Shown: piece after piece, positions 31,891 through 43,385 of the stretch | Position numbering within the stretch: the stretch's first letter is position 1 | Layout of the letters: every line of letters begins with the position of its first letter | Assembly: GCA_039707465.1 (NCBI GenBank) | Contig: CM077643.1 | Coordinates: forward strand, 40,726,105 to 40,790,104 | Direction: 5' to 3' | Length of the DNA stretch: 64,000 nt | Source: Rhabdophis nuchalis | Taxonomy: Eukaryota > Chordata > Lepidosauria > Squamata > Natricidae | Position numbers and translations under genes: made by a program | Notes under the pieces: generated by a model | Seen by the model: the letters and a program-made list of their open reading frames with translations, nothing else | Told to the model about the DNA's origin: nothing | Database searches by the model: none

Positions 31891-34800
31891 AGGATTAAAA
31901 CTTCCCAGGTAACTTGCCTAAATCAGTGCTGATGACTACAGTGATGATCTGTAAATTAACTGGATTCATCTAAAGTCAGAATTCAAGCTTTGTCATTTAT
32001 TTCCCAAGCCTGTTAGGGAGCAGAAACATTTCTGCTGATACTTACAAAAATGAAGATGGTCCAAGCCACGAAGAAATAGGCTCAACAGACTTCCATTCTT
32101 GCTCACTGATAAAATTGATGAAGTCACTTTTAGTTCGGGGACCTTGGTACCGTCTAAATTCTCCATCTTTACAACTGTTCAAAATAAGAGCCATGTCAAC
32201 CACTTAAAATTCTCATAATGTCTCACTTAGCAACACTGTAGACAAGGTTACCTGATGAATTTATTTTATTTATTTATTGAATGTCCTGCCTTTATTACTT
32301 CTATAAACAACTTAAAAGTGACAAGCCTCTAATAGTCTTTCCTCCTCCTATTTTCTACAAAACAATAACCCTGTGAGGTGGGTTGGACTGAGGGAGCGAT
32401 TGGTCCAAAGTTACCCAGCTGACTCCCTTGGCTAAGGTGGGGCTACACATCCTGGTCTCACAGTTTCTAGCTTGCTGTCTGAATTACTGGCTCAATTACC
32501 ATGCTTGGTCCAATATACCTATAATGAACTCTGCTTACTAGCTAGACTTTCATTTCACATTATCTCAAGTGAAATTTGTTTGGTCATACCCTGTTTCCCT
32601 GAAAATAAGACCTCTTTGGATAATAAGCCCAATCAGGCTTTTGAGTGCATGCACTAAAAATAACCCTGCCCCTGAAAATAAGCCCTCCCCGAAAATATTG
32701 CAACACAGAAGCAGCCATGAGGTGACCACGCTCGTCGCCTCCTGCACCTCAAAAATAAGACTTCCCCGAAAATAAGGCCAAGTGCTTATTTCAGGGGTCA
32801 AAAGAAAATAAGACCCTGTCTTATTTTCGGGGAAACACGTATTACCCTAGCATCTCAATCCACTGAGATAGGCAAGTTATTTTTAAAAGGAGGGCATAAC
32901 CATGTTTATGAAGACAGAAATCCGTGGCTTTACCATCTTTCAGAAGTCTCCAACTAAAGAGGAATCTTCTACGAAAGCTGGAAATGATAATGATAATAAT
33001 TTATTAAATGTGTATGCTGCCTAATTCTCAACAGCTCTGAGCAGTTCACAACAATCAAAGACATTACAATAAAGCATAAAACTAAAAGGAATTTTTGCGT
33101 CAAAAATTTGTTATTTTAGTAAAATAAAGTAAAAGTAAAAACATTTAGTCAGACACTACAGTGTACTTTTACTTTATTTTTTACCTGGTTTAACTCTGCT
33201 TCTATGTTCTGCTAAAGTCTTATTGGCCACTTTCCCTATTTTGTTTGAAAATGGAGATTAATGTCAGTTCTGAATTATATGTTAGGTTGTATATAGGAAG
33301 ATATATTTTCCCCATATTCTTTTCAGATCTGTCGTAATTTTTTTACCCATCTCCAGCCTCCCTTTTTTTAAAAATAAACACGTAAAATTTATCTCATTTT
33401 AGATTGGCCTATTTCACAAGGGTAAGCCTCTAAAGATCGGGAAGTGGAATTATAAAAATTCTTCTCCCCCACCCACTTTTATTTTTGATATTTTAAGTGC
33501 CAAGAATTGCATCACAGTTTACGAGGGTATGTGGGAGGGAGCTAGGTGAATGTCTAGAAAATAGGCAACACTGGACGCTACCAAGTTGTCACCCCAAAGC
33601 AGCAGACAGGGACAATTGTTGAGACCCAGAGAGTTTATGGGATGGGAGGTTTGAGCCTTCAGATGTCCTCTTCATGCATAGCAAGAAGTTCATTAATGTG
33701 CCTTAATCGATTAGATGATGTGATACTTGGGAGCTTTCTTCTCCAGACTAACTCTTTCTAGATGTCTATAACATATAGCATAGGTTATGGCAAACCTTTT
33801 AGAGACCGAGTGCCCAAACTGCAACCCCAAACCCACTTTTTTATTGCAAAGTGCCAACATGGCAATTTAACCTGAATACTGAGGTTCTACTACCTAAAAT
33901 AATGCTAAACAAGGCAGAGTTCAGCTAATTGTTTTAAGAAAAATGTGATAAATGCACTTTTACGTCCCTTAATTTTTTTCTGCTTTTGAAATATTACATT
34001 GAGCAACAATGAAAAAGACAAACTTTTGTAATATCATTTCTCTTTCCCTCCGTTTCTCTCCTTTTCCTCCCTCTATATCTTTTCCCCTTTTCTCTCTTTC
34101 CCTCCCTCCTTTTCCCTCCTGATCATTCTCTTTCCCACCCTTTCCCTCCCACTATCTCTTTCCCTCTGTCTCTTTCCCTCCTGATCTCTTTCTCTCGCTT
34201 TCTCTTTCCCCTTTTTCTCTTCCCCTCCCTCTCCTTGGCTCTTTCCCCTCTCTCTTTCCCACCCCCCTTTCTCTTCCCTTCCCTCTCGCTTTCTCTTCCC
34301 CTCTCTTCCCCTTCCCTCTCTCCTTCCCCCCCCCCCCAGGGGAAGAACCCCTGAACTGGTGCCGGGTGGTGGGAATCTGATGTCCGGAGGCCAACGAGCC
34401 CAGGAGCAGCACACCAAAGACCAGCTGGCCAGGGGGGCATTATAACACCAGCAGCTCTGCAGGAAAAGCAACTGGCAGGCAAGCAAGCCAACGCAGGGTC
34501 GCATTGTGGCTCTGCGTTGTAAGGGGCTCCAGGAGGAGGGGACCCCATCTCTCCATTGTGAAGCATGTTAAATTTCAATTCCAACGTCATGAGATCTTTT
34601 TCTTTCATGAGAAGTTGGAATTGATTGAACTTTTTTTTTTGTCCCACAAACTTTTTGTTTCCCTGCAAGCGACGATGAGAAACGCAACAGAGAAACATGA
34701 TAAAGCTGGGCTGGGGTGATGGTGCACAGAGAGGGCTCTAAGTGTTGCCTCTGGCACGCGAGCCATAGGTTCAACACCACAGACTTATACTATTGATCTT

Positions 34801-37800
34801 CAATCAGTCAGAAGGCACCAGGATGAAGAAGGCAGAGTTAGTATTTTGTTTGGTTTTGATTTCATTCTTGAGTTACTGCTTGTTTTAAGCATGTCCCAAA
34901 TGTGTTCCTTTACTTGTTGGTTTTCTCATTTTATTTTGCCTTGTTCAAAGAAACTGAAGAAGAACGAGACCGCTTCCTTCACTTCCATCTGGTCTGTCAT
35001 TCTTGCCATCTTTGATCTTCCTTTTAATTTGGTTTTATTGTAAGGTCCTTGTTTTGATTGTTATGAGTTGCATGGCATGCTAGTATTTCGATCACCAACT
35101 CTGATCCTTTTAAGGATGAAACTGTATTAAAACAAGCTAACTAACTGATTCTAAATGTTTAAATGAGATATTGTGATTTAACTTTAGCTGGCTAAGAGAC
35201 AAAAAACATAGGTAAAATTATAAATCTATTCTCACTTCTGCAAAAGGCCTTTATAAAGTAAGATAAACCACGTTTTCCTCTTTTTTTCGTGTTCTCGTTC
35301 TCTCTCTCTCTCTCTCTCTCATACTGCTTAACCACCCATCTCCCTCCATCTTATCTTCTCCTTTTACTGCTAACAGGAAAAGCTGATTATGTAATAATCT
35401 ATTTCTAGATTCTTAATGATGAAATAGAATTAATATTACTTGGTTTCATTCCCTTAATTGATTTTAAATTCTAGGTCTTTTATCATCCTCCAAACAGCTC
35501 CTTTGATTGAAGTTTAAAACTACTACAATAGAAAAACATTAGATGCCGAAGTATTTTCCTATTTTGCTTTTGAGGCAAAAACCACAGGAGTTATAGCAAC
35601 TGAATCGGTTTTAAAGTACTTACTGGTAAATGGTGGGAAGTGCTGTTATGACAAACCTTCCACTTAGTCCTATATAAGGATCCAGAGAAAAAAATGATGG
35701 TCAAGAGTTCATTATGGTAGATGTATTTCAAGGTAATCAGTCACAAATACATTAACTTTGCTCAAGTTAAATCTCCTCATTTTAATTATGCATACAATTG
35801 CAGGTGACTTTTTAAAAAGAGACAGAGGTTATAAGTAACATGACTTATAATTATTATTATATATTATTATTAGTTATGTTATTTTTATGAAAAATTCAAC
35901 AGGCAGACAAAAATGGAATAGGTCAGAACTTTCCATTAATTAATTTCACTTTTCAAAGTGTTATCAGCCGCTACCCCAATTAGCTAATTACATAACCAAC
36001 CTATTACATTATTCAATTTTCCCAGCACAAATATATATTGCTATTTTCAAAGTTGTAACAATAGCGGCACACATAGTGTTTCAGCAAACCAACAGTTGTT
36101 ATTGTTTCTTTATCACAACTAAAAGTGGGAGTGCCTAGTTCCATGTAATTTGCTCCAGGCTATATAATTCATGACAAGAGGAATAATTTTGAATGCAAAA
36201 CTTTCCACCTATAATCTTTGCTACTACATTATAGATCTCATTAAAGGACTTTTGTTCCAAAAATCTTCCCTCATCAGTTTGTCAACTAAGCAGAAAACTC
36301 AGAGGGATAAAGTGGAGAATTTATAGTCCTATTTTATCTACCTTCAGTGCAGGCATGCTAGCAGTCCAATCTGACTCCTAAAAGAATTTCCAACATTAAT
36401 TTATTTATTTATTTATTTATTTAAATTTATATCCCGGCCTTCTCCACAGAGGACCAGGGCGGCGCACAGGAAATTTAAAAACATACAAAATACAATAAAT
36501 ATAATTTAAAAACTATTAAATAAACCTATCCTGCGCTAAAACCAAAATTTAAAAACCCAATTTAAAACTATCTAAAAGTCCCCATGGGAGGTTAGGCTAG
36601 GCCGGCTTGTTGAAACAAATATGTCTTAAGACATTGGCGGAAGAGGCGGAGGTCGGTGATGGTACGTAATTCAGGGGGTAGGTCATTCCAGAGGGCTGGT
36701 CCCGCCACAGAGAAGGCTCTCCCCCTGGGTGTCGCCAGTCGGCATTGTCTGGCCGACGGCACCCTGAGGAGGCCCTCTCTGTGGGAGCGTATCGGTCTAA
36801 GGGATGTATGGGGCAGGAGGCGGTCTCGCATATAACTAGGCCCCGAGCCATGGAGCGCTTTAAAGATGGTTTACTTCTTGCTAAGAAATTCCCAAAAAGT
36901 TTCTGAAGAATTAGCAGGATCCTCAGAACACAGCTTGAAGCTATCTGATGGGAAAAGCCTGAGGCTACATACACATTGCATCATTAATACATTGAATGTA
37001 AGTTACCTACAGTTGGCATCAGGAAAGATGGGCAGCATATAAAGCTAAAGGTTTCCTCTATCCAGTGGAGCCCAGCTCTAGGGGTGTGCGCTTTATCTCT
37101 GTTTCTTAGCCAAGGAAGCCAGCGTTGTCCAAAGACACTCCCATGGTCATGCCAAGGCACATGGAATGCTGTTACCTTCCCTTTGAAGTGAGACCTATTT
37201 ATATTTACATGCTTTCAAACTGCTAGATTGACCAGTGCGGAGGCAAGTAATGGGAGATCACCATGTCCTGCTCAAATCTAGGTAAGCATCTTGAACCACT
37301 GAGTCATATCCCTAGGGGAATGATATAAATTGAATACATCAATCAATAATAAATAAAAGTACTGAAGGCAAATTTTAGATTGGAGAAAAACCTTACAACT
37401 ATTATTATCACTCTTAGCATATGGTGTTGTTACATTAACTAGGAGACTACAATGCTAATGCGAGTAGTAGTTTGCCTATATACCAGCTCTACAGGTACAC
37501 ACTTGCACACTACCCATGGTGCGCCACAGGAGGGCGAGCTGGCTTTGCATCAGAAAGATAAGCAGCTCTTCCTACAGCAGCATCTGATGCCTCCTCCCTT
37601 CTCTGGAGTTGCTTCACAAAGAGGCATTGCAACAGGGAAGGTTCAGAACCAGAAGAAATCTGCTGCCTGCACTGCCTGCCTCAACTCATCTCCCCACCAA
37701 AGTGGTACCTATTTATCTACTTGCATAGAACATCTTTTTTAAACTGCAAGGTGGGCAGAAGCTAATTGATGGGAGTTTATCCCGGTGTACAGTGCTAGGG

Positions 37801-40800
37801 ATTGAACCAATGGAGCAGAGACCATCTCTAACATGATTAAGCCACTGAGCCACCACACCCCAACCTTGCAATTGTGTGTAACTTACTCTAAAGCAATGAA
37901 ACATATTTTATGTTATTCAAGTCACATTGGAAGAATAACTTACCTGGCTGCTCTGTTACATCCACTTTGGCAATATTCACTTCAAGATCCTCACTCCATT
38001 CGGCAAAGCTTTCCCATTCTGGCTGTAAATTCTGACAGGCAGGACACCAAGGAGCATAGCTGAAAAATAAATGCTATATAACCAATTGTTACACAGAAAA
38101 AAAAAACATTTTCTGAGAATAAAAACTGCAGGTGTCTTGGAGTATATACTTGCTATATATTAATATGATTTATGAAAGCTGTAGTTTCCATAAATTACAG
38201 AAAACTGTAGCCAAACATCTATGAAGTAGAGCAAAACTGGTTACAATATAATAAATATTCAAGATTAAAAGGGGCAACATTTTAAGGGGAAAATCTATAC
38301 CCTGCACACAAAATCTTCTTAGGTTGTTCCTTGGTATATCTAATTCAATGGATATAAAGTTGTGATGGCTAAAAGAGCCTCTTTGCTCAAGAATTTCAAC
38401 AACTATCTCCAACTAGAGGTAATATTCTGGAGTAAACAAACCACTTTATTTTTTATTTATTTTATTAAATTTATACCCCGCCCTTCTCCTTGTTAGGACC
38501 CAGGGCGGCGCACAGGAATATTTAAAAACACAAAATACAATAAATATCTATTAAAAAGTATTTAATTAATAAACCCGTGCTAAAACCCAATGTTAAAACC
38601 CTTGCCAATTATAAATTATTTTCTTAAAAAGTCAGAAATGGGGGCTATCCTAGGCCGGCTTGTTGGAATAAATACGTCTTAAGACGTTGGCGGAAGAGGC
38701 GGAGGTCCGAGATAGTACGGAGGTCGGGGGGTAGGTCATTCCAGAGGGCCGGGCCCGCCACAGAGAAGGCCCTTCCCCTGGGTGTCGCCAACCGGCATTG
38801 CCCCGTCGACTGAGGCTCCAACTCAGTAATATAAAGCAGCTTGCAGTCATAAAACCTTAATCAACTTCACTGGATTCTATGACACACAGAACTTGTTTTA
38901 TTATGTTAACTTACTTCATATGACAATTAATTAACCTTAATAATTACAATAATTCAATAACAGGAGGCGTAATGCTCTTGAATACTCATGGAGTATCGCA
39001 ACAACCAAGCGCTAGAGAGGTATATAACATTCCATTCATTAACTGTTTCAAGCACAAAGCAGCAAGCTTTTTAGGTGATTTGTGTCAAACTCATATCCAT
39101 GTTTTGCTGTGGCCAGATGTCATTGGGGGCCGGGGGGGGGGCACATATGATGATACAGATGGAGGCAGGGATTCCTCTTAACTGCCTAGACTAGATGCAC
39201 AAGTCAGTACATTGGCAGTGGCTGAATTGAGAGAGAAAAATGTAATATACATTGAAAAAATGGGAGATGGACTAATGGAATATACTAAACAAAGCATTTA
39301 GGGTTTAACACACTGAGAGACTGACTTGCACACAAGTTTTGGCCTGCTCATTTTTTGTTTCAGGCAAAAGTTGGAAGTAGGTGCTTCTGCTTTCAGTTTC
39401 GTAAAAATGGCTGGCATGAAACAGCACAGTTCCTCCCATTCAGACATCTGGGCAGAAACTTCCCTCGCCAAAAGAATTACCACATCAAGGAGCTGAAGAA
39501 GCGTCAGGGATTAGAAACTAATCTTGTCTTCAAACAAAAACCGGGAAGTCTAGTTACCACTTGGGGGGAAAAAAAAAACTTTAGGAATTACCAAATCAAG
39601 GGTGCAAAATTCCCTATGCGCCATGACTATTTATTATTTTTGTTTATTTTTATTTTTTAAAAAATATTTATTTATTTAGTCAAGCATGAATTAGACAACA
39701 GATAGAAGTATAAACATGATTATGAATACATGAAATGAATATATCCCTATAAACAAGAACTGGACATGGTTCTTTTTGGGAAAGAGAAAGGGATGCTCTC
39801 CAAGTGTTATGCATATCTATTGTTATTAGACGTAGGGGAGGAAGTGGTCAAAGATTGTATGATTGCTTGGGGACGGAACATAGGACGTACACTGGATTTT
39901 CAAAGCTGGGAAGAAATTTGGTTCAAAAACATGAAATTGACAATGGCAGCTTCGTATAAGGAAAATATATATAAAATGATATATCGGTGGCATTTACCCC
40001 CGGCAAGACTTGCCAGAATGTTCCCTGAGACCATGCCTAATTGTTGGAAATGTGGCCACAGAGACGGGACCTATTTCCATCAGTGGTGGACCTGCCCAAT
40101 GGCGATTAAATACTAGAAAAAGATCAGGCAATGGTTAACAGAAATTACCCAACATCGATTAGTGTTGAAACCGGAAACCTTCCTGTTAGGACTTAAACCC
40201 CCAGATATCAATATGGAGATATGGTTTCTGGTGTTGCACATAATTATTGCGGCAAGATTGGCATTTGCCCAGGAATGGAAAAGTGATCAAATACCGACGG
40301 ATAGGGCAGTAATAAATAAAATTAATGAGTGCGCAGAGTCGGATAGATTAACAAAATTAATTAAAGGAAAAAAGGACTCAGAATCCTATAACTCGTGGAA
40401 GAGGTGGTATAATTGGATACGGGAACGACCGAATAATAACTGAAGCAATAATATATGTTCAGATCGGATATTGGTGAATAATATCAGTAAGAAACTTAAT
40501 GACGAATAAGAATTGACGAAGTAGGTAGGTTAACTAGATGGGCTGTATATAGTGTAAATGCTGGTATTAAATATTAGGCCTACTATTAGGACTTTATTGT
40601 TAAGTTTGGTTATTTATATGTTGTCGCTTTCTCGCGTTGTGACGGCAAATGTGTTTAAAATTATGTTTGTACGATTTTTTTTAATAAGAATAAATAAAAT
40701 TATATATATAAAAAAAGGAAAAAAATGAATATGAATGCAAGGGAATATTAGGACAGGGATGGCATGTCGGTCAACTATGGTTCCTTTTAAGATGCATGGA

Positions 40801-41351
40801 CTCTAATTCCCAGAATTCCCCAAACAACATGCAAGCTAGCCGGGAATTCTGAGAGTGAAGGGTCTATATATCCCAAAATAACCAATACTGACAAACACGT
40901 AACGATCTCAATCATTAAACAGCCAGCCCCTAAGGAAGAGAGAGGAGGCTCAGGGCATCCCCTGTTCTCCCGACCGACGAGTGAAATGGGGCGAAGGCGA
41001 CAAGCGAAGGGTGGAGCGGAGTTAGCCCTGAGCAGATACAGAGCCCTCCATTTCTAGAGGGCTGGACTGGATGATCTTTGCGGTCCCCTCCCCATCCCAC
41101 GATTGCTCCGGCACTTCTGGAAAGAGCCGCTTTTCTCCGCCCGCCACGACTCACAATTCCACCATCCACTCGCCCTGCAGCAGTTCTCGCCACGCTCCGT
41201 CAGTCAGTACTTTGACTCGATTCCTGCCGGCCAACGCGGGTCCCGGCACGATAAGCAGCAGCGGCAGCAGCAGCGGCAGCAGCATCGAGGCGAGCGCTCT
41301 CCAGGTAGACCTCGCTGAGAAGCCACGGAGGGGAATAACGGCCGCCATCAT
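28332..41351 (-). CDS. TMX1: TMX1, ER thioredoxin-related transmembrane protein 1 (8 coding exons, 288 aa)
   Basis: TMX1 is a type I ER membrane oxidoreductase that handles disulfides of membrane-bound clients and is enriched at ER-mitochondria contacts. Exons are 41351-41155, 38059-37944, 35669-35624, 32174-32046, 30593-30548, 30396-30295, 30206-30137 and 28492-28332. They total 867 nt and join in frame with GT-AG introns. Visible features are an N-terminal hydrophobic signal (LLPLLLPLLLIVPGPALAG), the thioredoxin active site CPAC (71-74), cis-Pro at 116 (TALPT), a transmembrane helix at about 195-217, and juxtamembrane Cys220 and Cys222 (palmitoylation sites in the human protein). Length is close to human TMX1 (280 aa). 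Met2 at 41348 has A at -3 and G at +4. Met23 at 41285, directly before the signal core, is an alternative start. Confidence 0.95.
30137..30206 (-). CDS. TMX1: TMX1 exon 7, end of TM helix and basic stop-transfer
   Basis: It encodes IMVFLADCVCPSKKQRPYQ and HPHQ. The acceptor is TTTTCTTTTCAG and the donor GTAAGT. It contains the CxC pair just after the membrane. Confidence 0.95.
30295..30396 (-). CDS. TMX1: TMX1 exon 6, lumenal stalk and transmembrane helix
   Basis: It encodes QCHTYFTENLGISNWGSYAI followed by FAFVTLFSGLLLGL (34 codons, phase 0 at both ends). The acceptor is CCCCCTTTCAG and the donor GTAAGT. Confidence 0.95.
30548..30593 (-). CDS. TMX1: TMX1 exon 5
   Basis: A 46-nt exon encoding MSSMSALFQLSMWIR, almost identical to mammalian TMX1. 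The acceptor is TTTCTTTGCAG and the donor GTACGT. Confidence 0.95.
31822..31888. repeat. (GA)n microsatellite in TMX1 intron 4
   Basis: A pure GA/TC dinucleotide run of about 67 bp, roughly 160 bp from the exon 4 donor. Confidence 0.95.
32046..32174 (-). CDS. TMX1: TMX1 exon 4, C-terminal half of thioredoxin fold
   Basis: It encodes CKDGEFRRYQGPRTKSDFIN, FISEQEWKSVEP and SSWLGPSSF. The acceptor is GAACAG and the donor GTAAGT. Confidence 0.95.
32251..32470 (-). mobile_element. Old LINE/SINE 3' fragment
   Basis: A TTTATTTATTTATTGAATG tail is followed by CTGTGAGGTGGGTTGGACTG, a pattern of ancient retroposon 3' ends. The family is not resolved. Confidence 0.35.
32589..32839. mobile_element. MITE with GAAAATAAGAC terminal repeats and TA duplication
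   Basis: The termini CCTGTTTCCCTGAAAATAAG and TTATTTTCGGGGAAACACG are inverted. TA flanks both ends, which fits the Tc1/mariner superfamily. It lies in TMX1 intron 3. Confidence 0.88.
33781..34783. mobile_element. hAT-like element with expanded pyrimidine tract (TMX1 intron 3)
   Basis: The left part, GGCAAACCTTTTAGAGACCG followed by AGTGCC, and the right part, CCTCTGGCACGCGAGCCATA then GGTTCA, are the ends of a widespread vertebrate hAT family. The interior holds a long T/C tract (34030-34337). The target duplication is not clear. Confidence 0.65.
34030..34337. repeat. Strand-asymmetric polypyrimidine tract
   Basis: About 300 bp almost purely C/T on the plus strand, mixing CCCTTT, TCTC and CCTT units. 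The large Arg/Glu/Gly-rich antisense ORFs here are an artefact of it. Confidence 0.95.
35296..35321. repeat. (CT)n microsatellite
   Basis: A short CT dinucleotide run in TMX1 intron 3, near exon 3. Confidence 0.9.
35624..35669 (-). CDS. TMX1: TMX1 exon 3, cis-proline loop
   Basis: A 46-nt exon encoding GLSGRFVITALPTIYH with split codons at both ends. The donor is GTAAGT. The acceptor CTTATATAG is weak in pyrimidines but the frame is exact. Confidence 0.93.
36393..36871 (-). mobile_element. L2 LINE 3' fragment in TMX1 intron 2
   Basis: On the minus strand it encodes [24 protein letters not shown] sequence, [20 protein letters not shown] and [12 protein letters not shown]. The tail ends at GATATAAATTTAAATAAATA. 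Confidence 0.93.
37031..37316 (-). mobile_element. tRNA-related squamate SINE (second family)
   Basis: It contains CACTCCCATGGTCATGCCAA, ATGCTGTTACCTTCCC, TATTTACATGCTTTCAAACT, and an end complementary to a tRNA-like GGGATATGACTCAGTGGTTC. It is related to the SINE at 37700 but carries a longer non-tRNA part. Confidence 0.7.
37700..37862 (-). mobile_element. tRNA-derived SINE with A and B boxes
   Basis: On the minus strand it has an A-box TGGCTCAGTGGCTTAATC (37834-37851) and a B-box GGTTCAATCCC (37798-37808). GGGATAAACTCCCATCAATT then TAGCTTCTGCC follows. It lies just beyond TMX1 exon 2. Confidence 0.8.
37944..38059 (-). CDS. TMX1: TMX1 exon 2, CPAC active site
   Basis: It encodes FYAPWCPACQNLQPEWESFA followed by EWSEDLEVNIAKVDVTEQP. 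The motif WCPAC identifies TMX1 rather than other PDI relatives. The acceptor is TTTTTCAG and the donor GTAAGT. Confidence 0.97.
38439..38810 (-). mobile_element. L2 LINE 3' fragment in TMX1 intron 1
   Basis: It encodes LW(R)[22 protein letters not shown] frame-shifted L2 C-terminus. The tail has GTGCGCCGCCCTGGGTCCTA. It is truncated at 38810. Confidence 0.9.
39743..40722 (+). mobile_element. L1 LINE ORF2 C-terminus and 3' UTR, 5'-truncated
   Basis: It is flanked by AAATGAATAT at 39733-39742 and 40723-40732. The frame (39766-40443, one TAG near 40114 in place of an expected Trp) contains SYKENIYKMIYRWHLPPARL, and CWKCGHRDGTYFHQWWTCP, the L1 C-terminal zinc-knuckle-like motif. It ends RERPNNN. 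It lies in TMX1 intron 1. Confidence 0.9.
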
Positions 41352-41700
41352 CTCAGACGACTTCCGCCTTGGCAGGGCGCCAGGAAGCCAAATCAGAAAG
41401 GATGCCGGGAAAAGGGGCGACTCATCCCTAGGAAGAGAGAGAGAGACCAGGCGCGCGTGCGGCCGTTCCCTTGCTTCCGCTGCCCGTGGTTACTGTAGGG
41501 GAGGGGGTGTCCTTTCCTCCCCGCCCTTAATTGATTTGGAGAACAACGAACCAATCAACGTTTCGATCCTCCCCCCCTCCCCCCCCCTCTTCTGCTTCCC
41601 CAGCTTTGGAGCGGCTTTCATGACAGACGCTCATTCGCCGACTTTAAAAGGCGACGGAACTCCGGCACCAGGCGGATTAAAATGAGTCAAGAGCTGCTAG
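40960..41700. promoter_or_regulatory. CpG-rich island at TMX1 promoter and exon 1
   Basis: A sharp rise in CpG and G+C surrounds exon 1. A CCAAT box (reverse, 41551-41557) lies about 200 bp upstream of the start codons. No TATA box was seen. Long antisense ORFs (for example 41071-41685) result from the composition. Confidence 0.75.
41155..41351 (-). CDS. TMX1: TMX1 exon 1, signal peptide and start of thioredoxin domain
   Basis: It encodes MMAAVIPLRGFSARSTWRAL, a hydrophobic stretch LLPLLLPLLLIVPGPALAG, then NRVKVLTDGAWRELLQGEWM and VE. It ends in phase 2 at donor GTGAGT. The mammalian equivalent has the same RVITDxNWRELLxGxWMIE segment. Confidence 0.93.
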
Positions 41701-41859
41701 GATGATTTGTTTATTTTTTTTCTTTACAAAGGAATAATAAAAACACGACATGTTTTAAAAATAATATTTCCCGTGTTGTGGTTTTTTGTTTATTTAAATG
41801 CGTTAGGCATGACATTTCTTCCTCCATGAAGAGGGCACTTGCTTGGTTATGGCTAGTAA

Positions 41860-42090
41860 ATAATAATAATTCTTTATTATCAATGCACAACATCTGTACA
41901 ATGAGATTGGTTGAGTTCCCTCAGTGCCCAACACAATACAACTCACAATGAAGACAAAAAGAAAAAAAATATTCCTAATCCAATAAATCATATTAACAAA
42001 CACCGACACCCATTACACCAGTGTGAACAGGTTATACATTGCACTGGCCCTGCAACTCCTTCGTACTACTTAGTTATGAATGGTGTTATT
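41860..42090 (-). mobile_element. Possible LINE 3' tail
   Basis: TTCTTTATTATCAATGCACA followed by CAATGAGATTGG is the complement of a common tail (CATTGATAATAAAG). The family is not resolved. Confidence 0.35.
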
Positions 42091-42099
42091 TCACTTTCA

Positions 42100-42500
42100 G
42101 GTGTTGCAGAAAATCACGAAACTCAGATCTCAGAATCAAAATAAGTTGCTTTATTTGTGCAAAGGTTCAGCGCAATGTAGAAAAGCAACATCTGAACACC
42201 TTATGGAGAAGCAAGTTCTTATATGTTATTCAAAAGCAGCAAAGTATGGAATGGTCGCATGTCAGCACTCATTGGTTACATGATCTACAGCCTACTGTTA
42301 CTATGCTAAAGCAGATCTAAGTTGTGGGCAGTACGTATATGGTTAGCTAAACATGAGGCAGGTGTGGACTTGCGGTTTAGCATTTAAATTTCCTGTTCTT
42401 CTATATGTCTAAAAGCAAGTTATTATTCCTTCTTTCTGTCTTGCTTTATTTTATGTCTTGTCTCACTTTATGTCCTGCCTTATTCCCCCCTTTAAGATTC
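42100..42500 (-). mobile_element. Possible LTR fragment with polypurine tract
   Basis: On the minus strand, TTAAAGGGGGGAATAAGG (near 42478-42495) resembles a polypurine tract. The segment ends GTGATTTTCTGCAACA near 42102, with AATAAA inside. No target duplication or matching LTR is seen. Confidence 0.3.
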
Positions 42501-42594
42501 TTATTTTTATTTACAATGGAGTCTTACCTTTTATAGTGCCTTAGATTAGCAATTACAGCTATGTCTTGTGGCCCAGAATGGATGAGGAGATAGC

Positions 42595-43385
42595 AATTTG
42601 GGTGGGCCACTGCACCTCCTGCCAGGCATTCCGCCCTGCACCTCCTGCGGCACCTGTTAGGAGTTGGGAACTTCTCAGGGGACCCTAATTGAGGCTCCAT
42701 TTGGATTCCACGAGTCCCTTCCATGGTCAGAATTTCCTGGTGGTCGTAGACGCCTACTTCTGTTGGGTGGAACTCGTGCTCATGGCATCTACCACTGCCG
42801 AGTCCACTATACGGGCCCTGAGGCATCTGTTTGCAACTCACAGGTTGCCGGACACCGTCATCACCAACAACGGGCTGCAATTCACCGCTTCGACCTTCCA
42901 GGACTATGCGACCAAACAAGGGATCCGCCATGCTCCAACTGCCCCTTACCACCCTGCTTGTAATGGTCGGGTGGAATGACCTGTCCACTCGGCCAAGGAG
43001 GCGTTGAGCAGAATGGACCGCGGAGATTGGCCCGCCAAGGTGGCGGCTTAACTCCTCGGTCAGCACTCCACCCCTTGTCCCCTGTCCAACAAAAGCCCCC
43101 CTGAACTGCTGATGGGCCACCACCTGCGTACCGCTCTAAATAGGCTGCACCCCCACTATAATACACAACAGCCTTGCAACCTGGGGGCTCCTCCCCATCA
43201 ATTCAGAGTGGGGACCTGGTCTACACTAGGAATTTCTCAGGGGATCCAAGGTGGGTGCCTGCCACCATCACCTCAGTAACTGGCCCCTGTTCTTACAGGG
43301 TCAGACTTTCAGATGGAAGCAAGTGGCGTCACCATGTGGATCAACTGAGGTACTGCCTTTTACCTGAGGCCTTCTCCCAATCAGG
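42595..43385 (+). pseudogene. Ty3/Gypsy-type integrase remnant
   Basis: The frame near 42689 shows GQNFLVVVDAYFCW, HLFATHRLPDTVITNNGLQF and APYHPACNGRVE, the integrase core. A zinc-binding CTSCQ precedes it, and a C-terminal segment WVPATITSVTGPCSYRVRLS then HVDQLR follows. The second catalytic Asp is Asn (TNNG) and a stop follows GRVE, so it is inactive. Frameshifts separate the pieces. Domain order fits the pol 3' end of a Gypsy element. Confidence 0.85.

Noticed and set aside
34073..34698. Arg/Glu/Gly-rich minus-strand ORFs of up to 191 codons
   Set aside because: Artefact of a polypyrimidine tract within a hAT.
41071..41685. 204-codon plus-strand ORF in the CpG island
   Set aside because: Antisense to TMX1 exon 1 and promoter; long only because stop codons are rare in GC-rich DNA.
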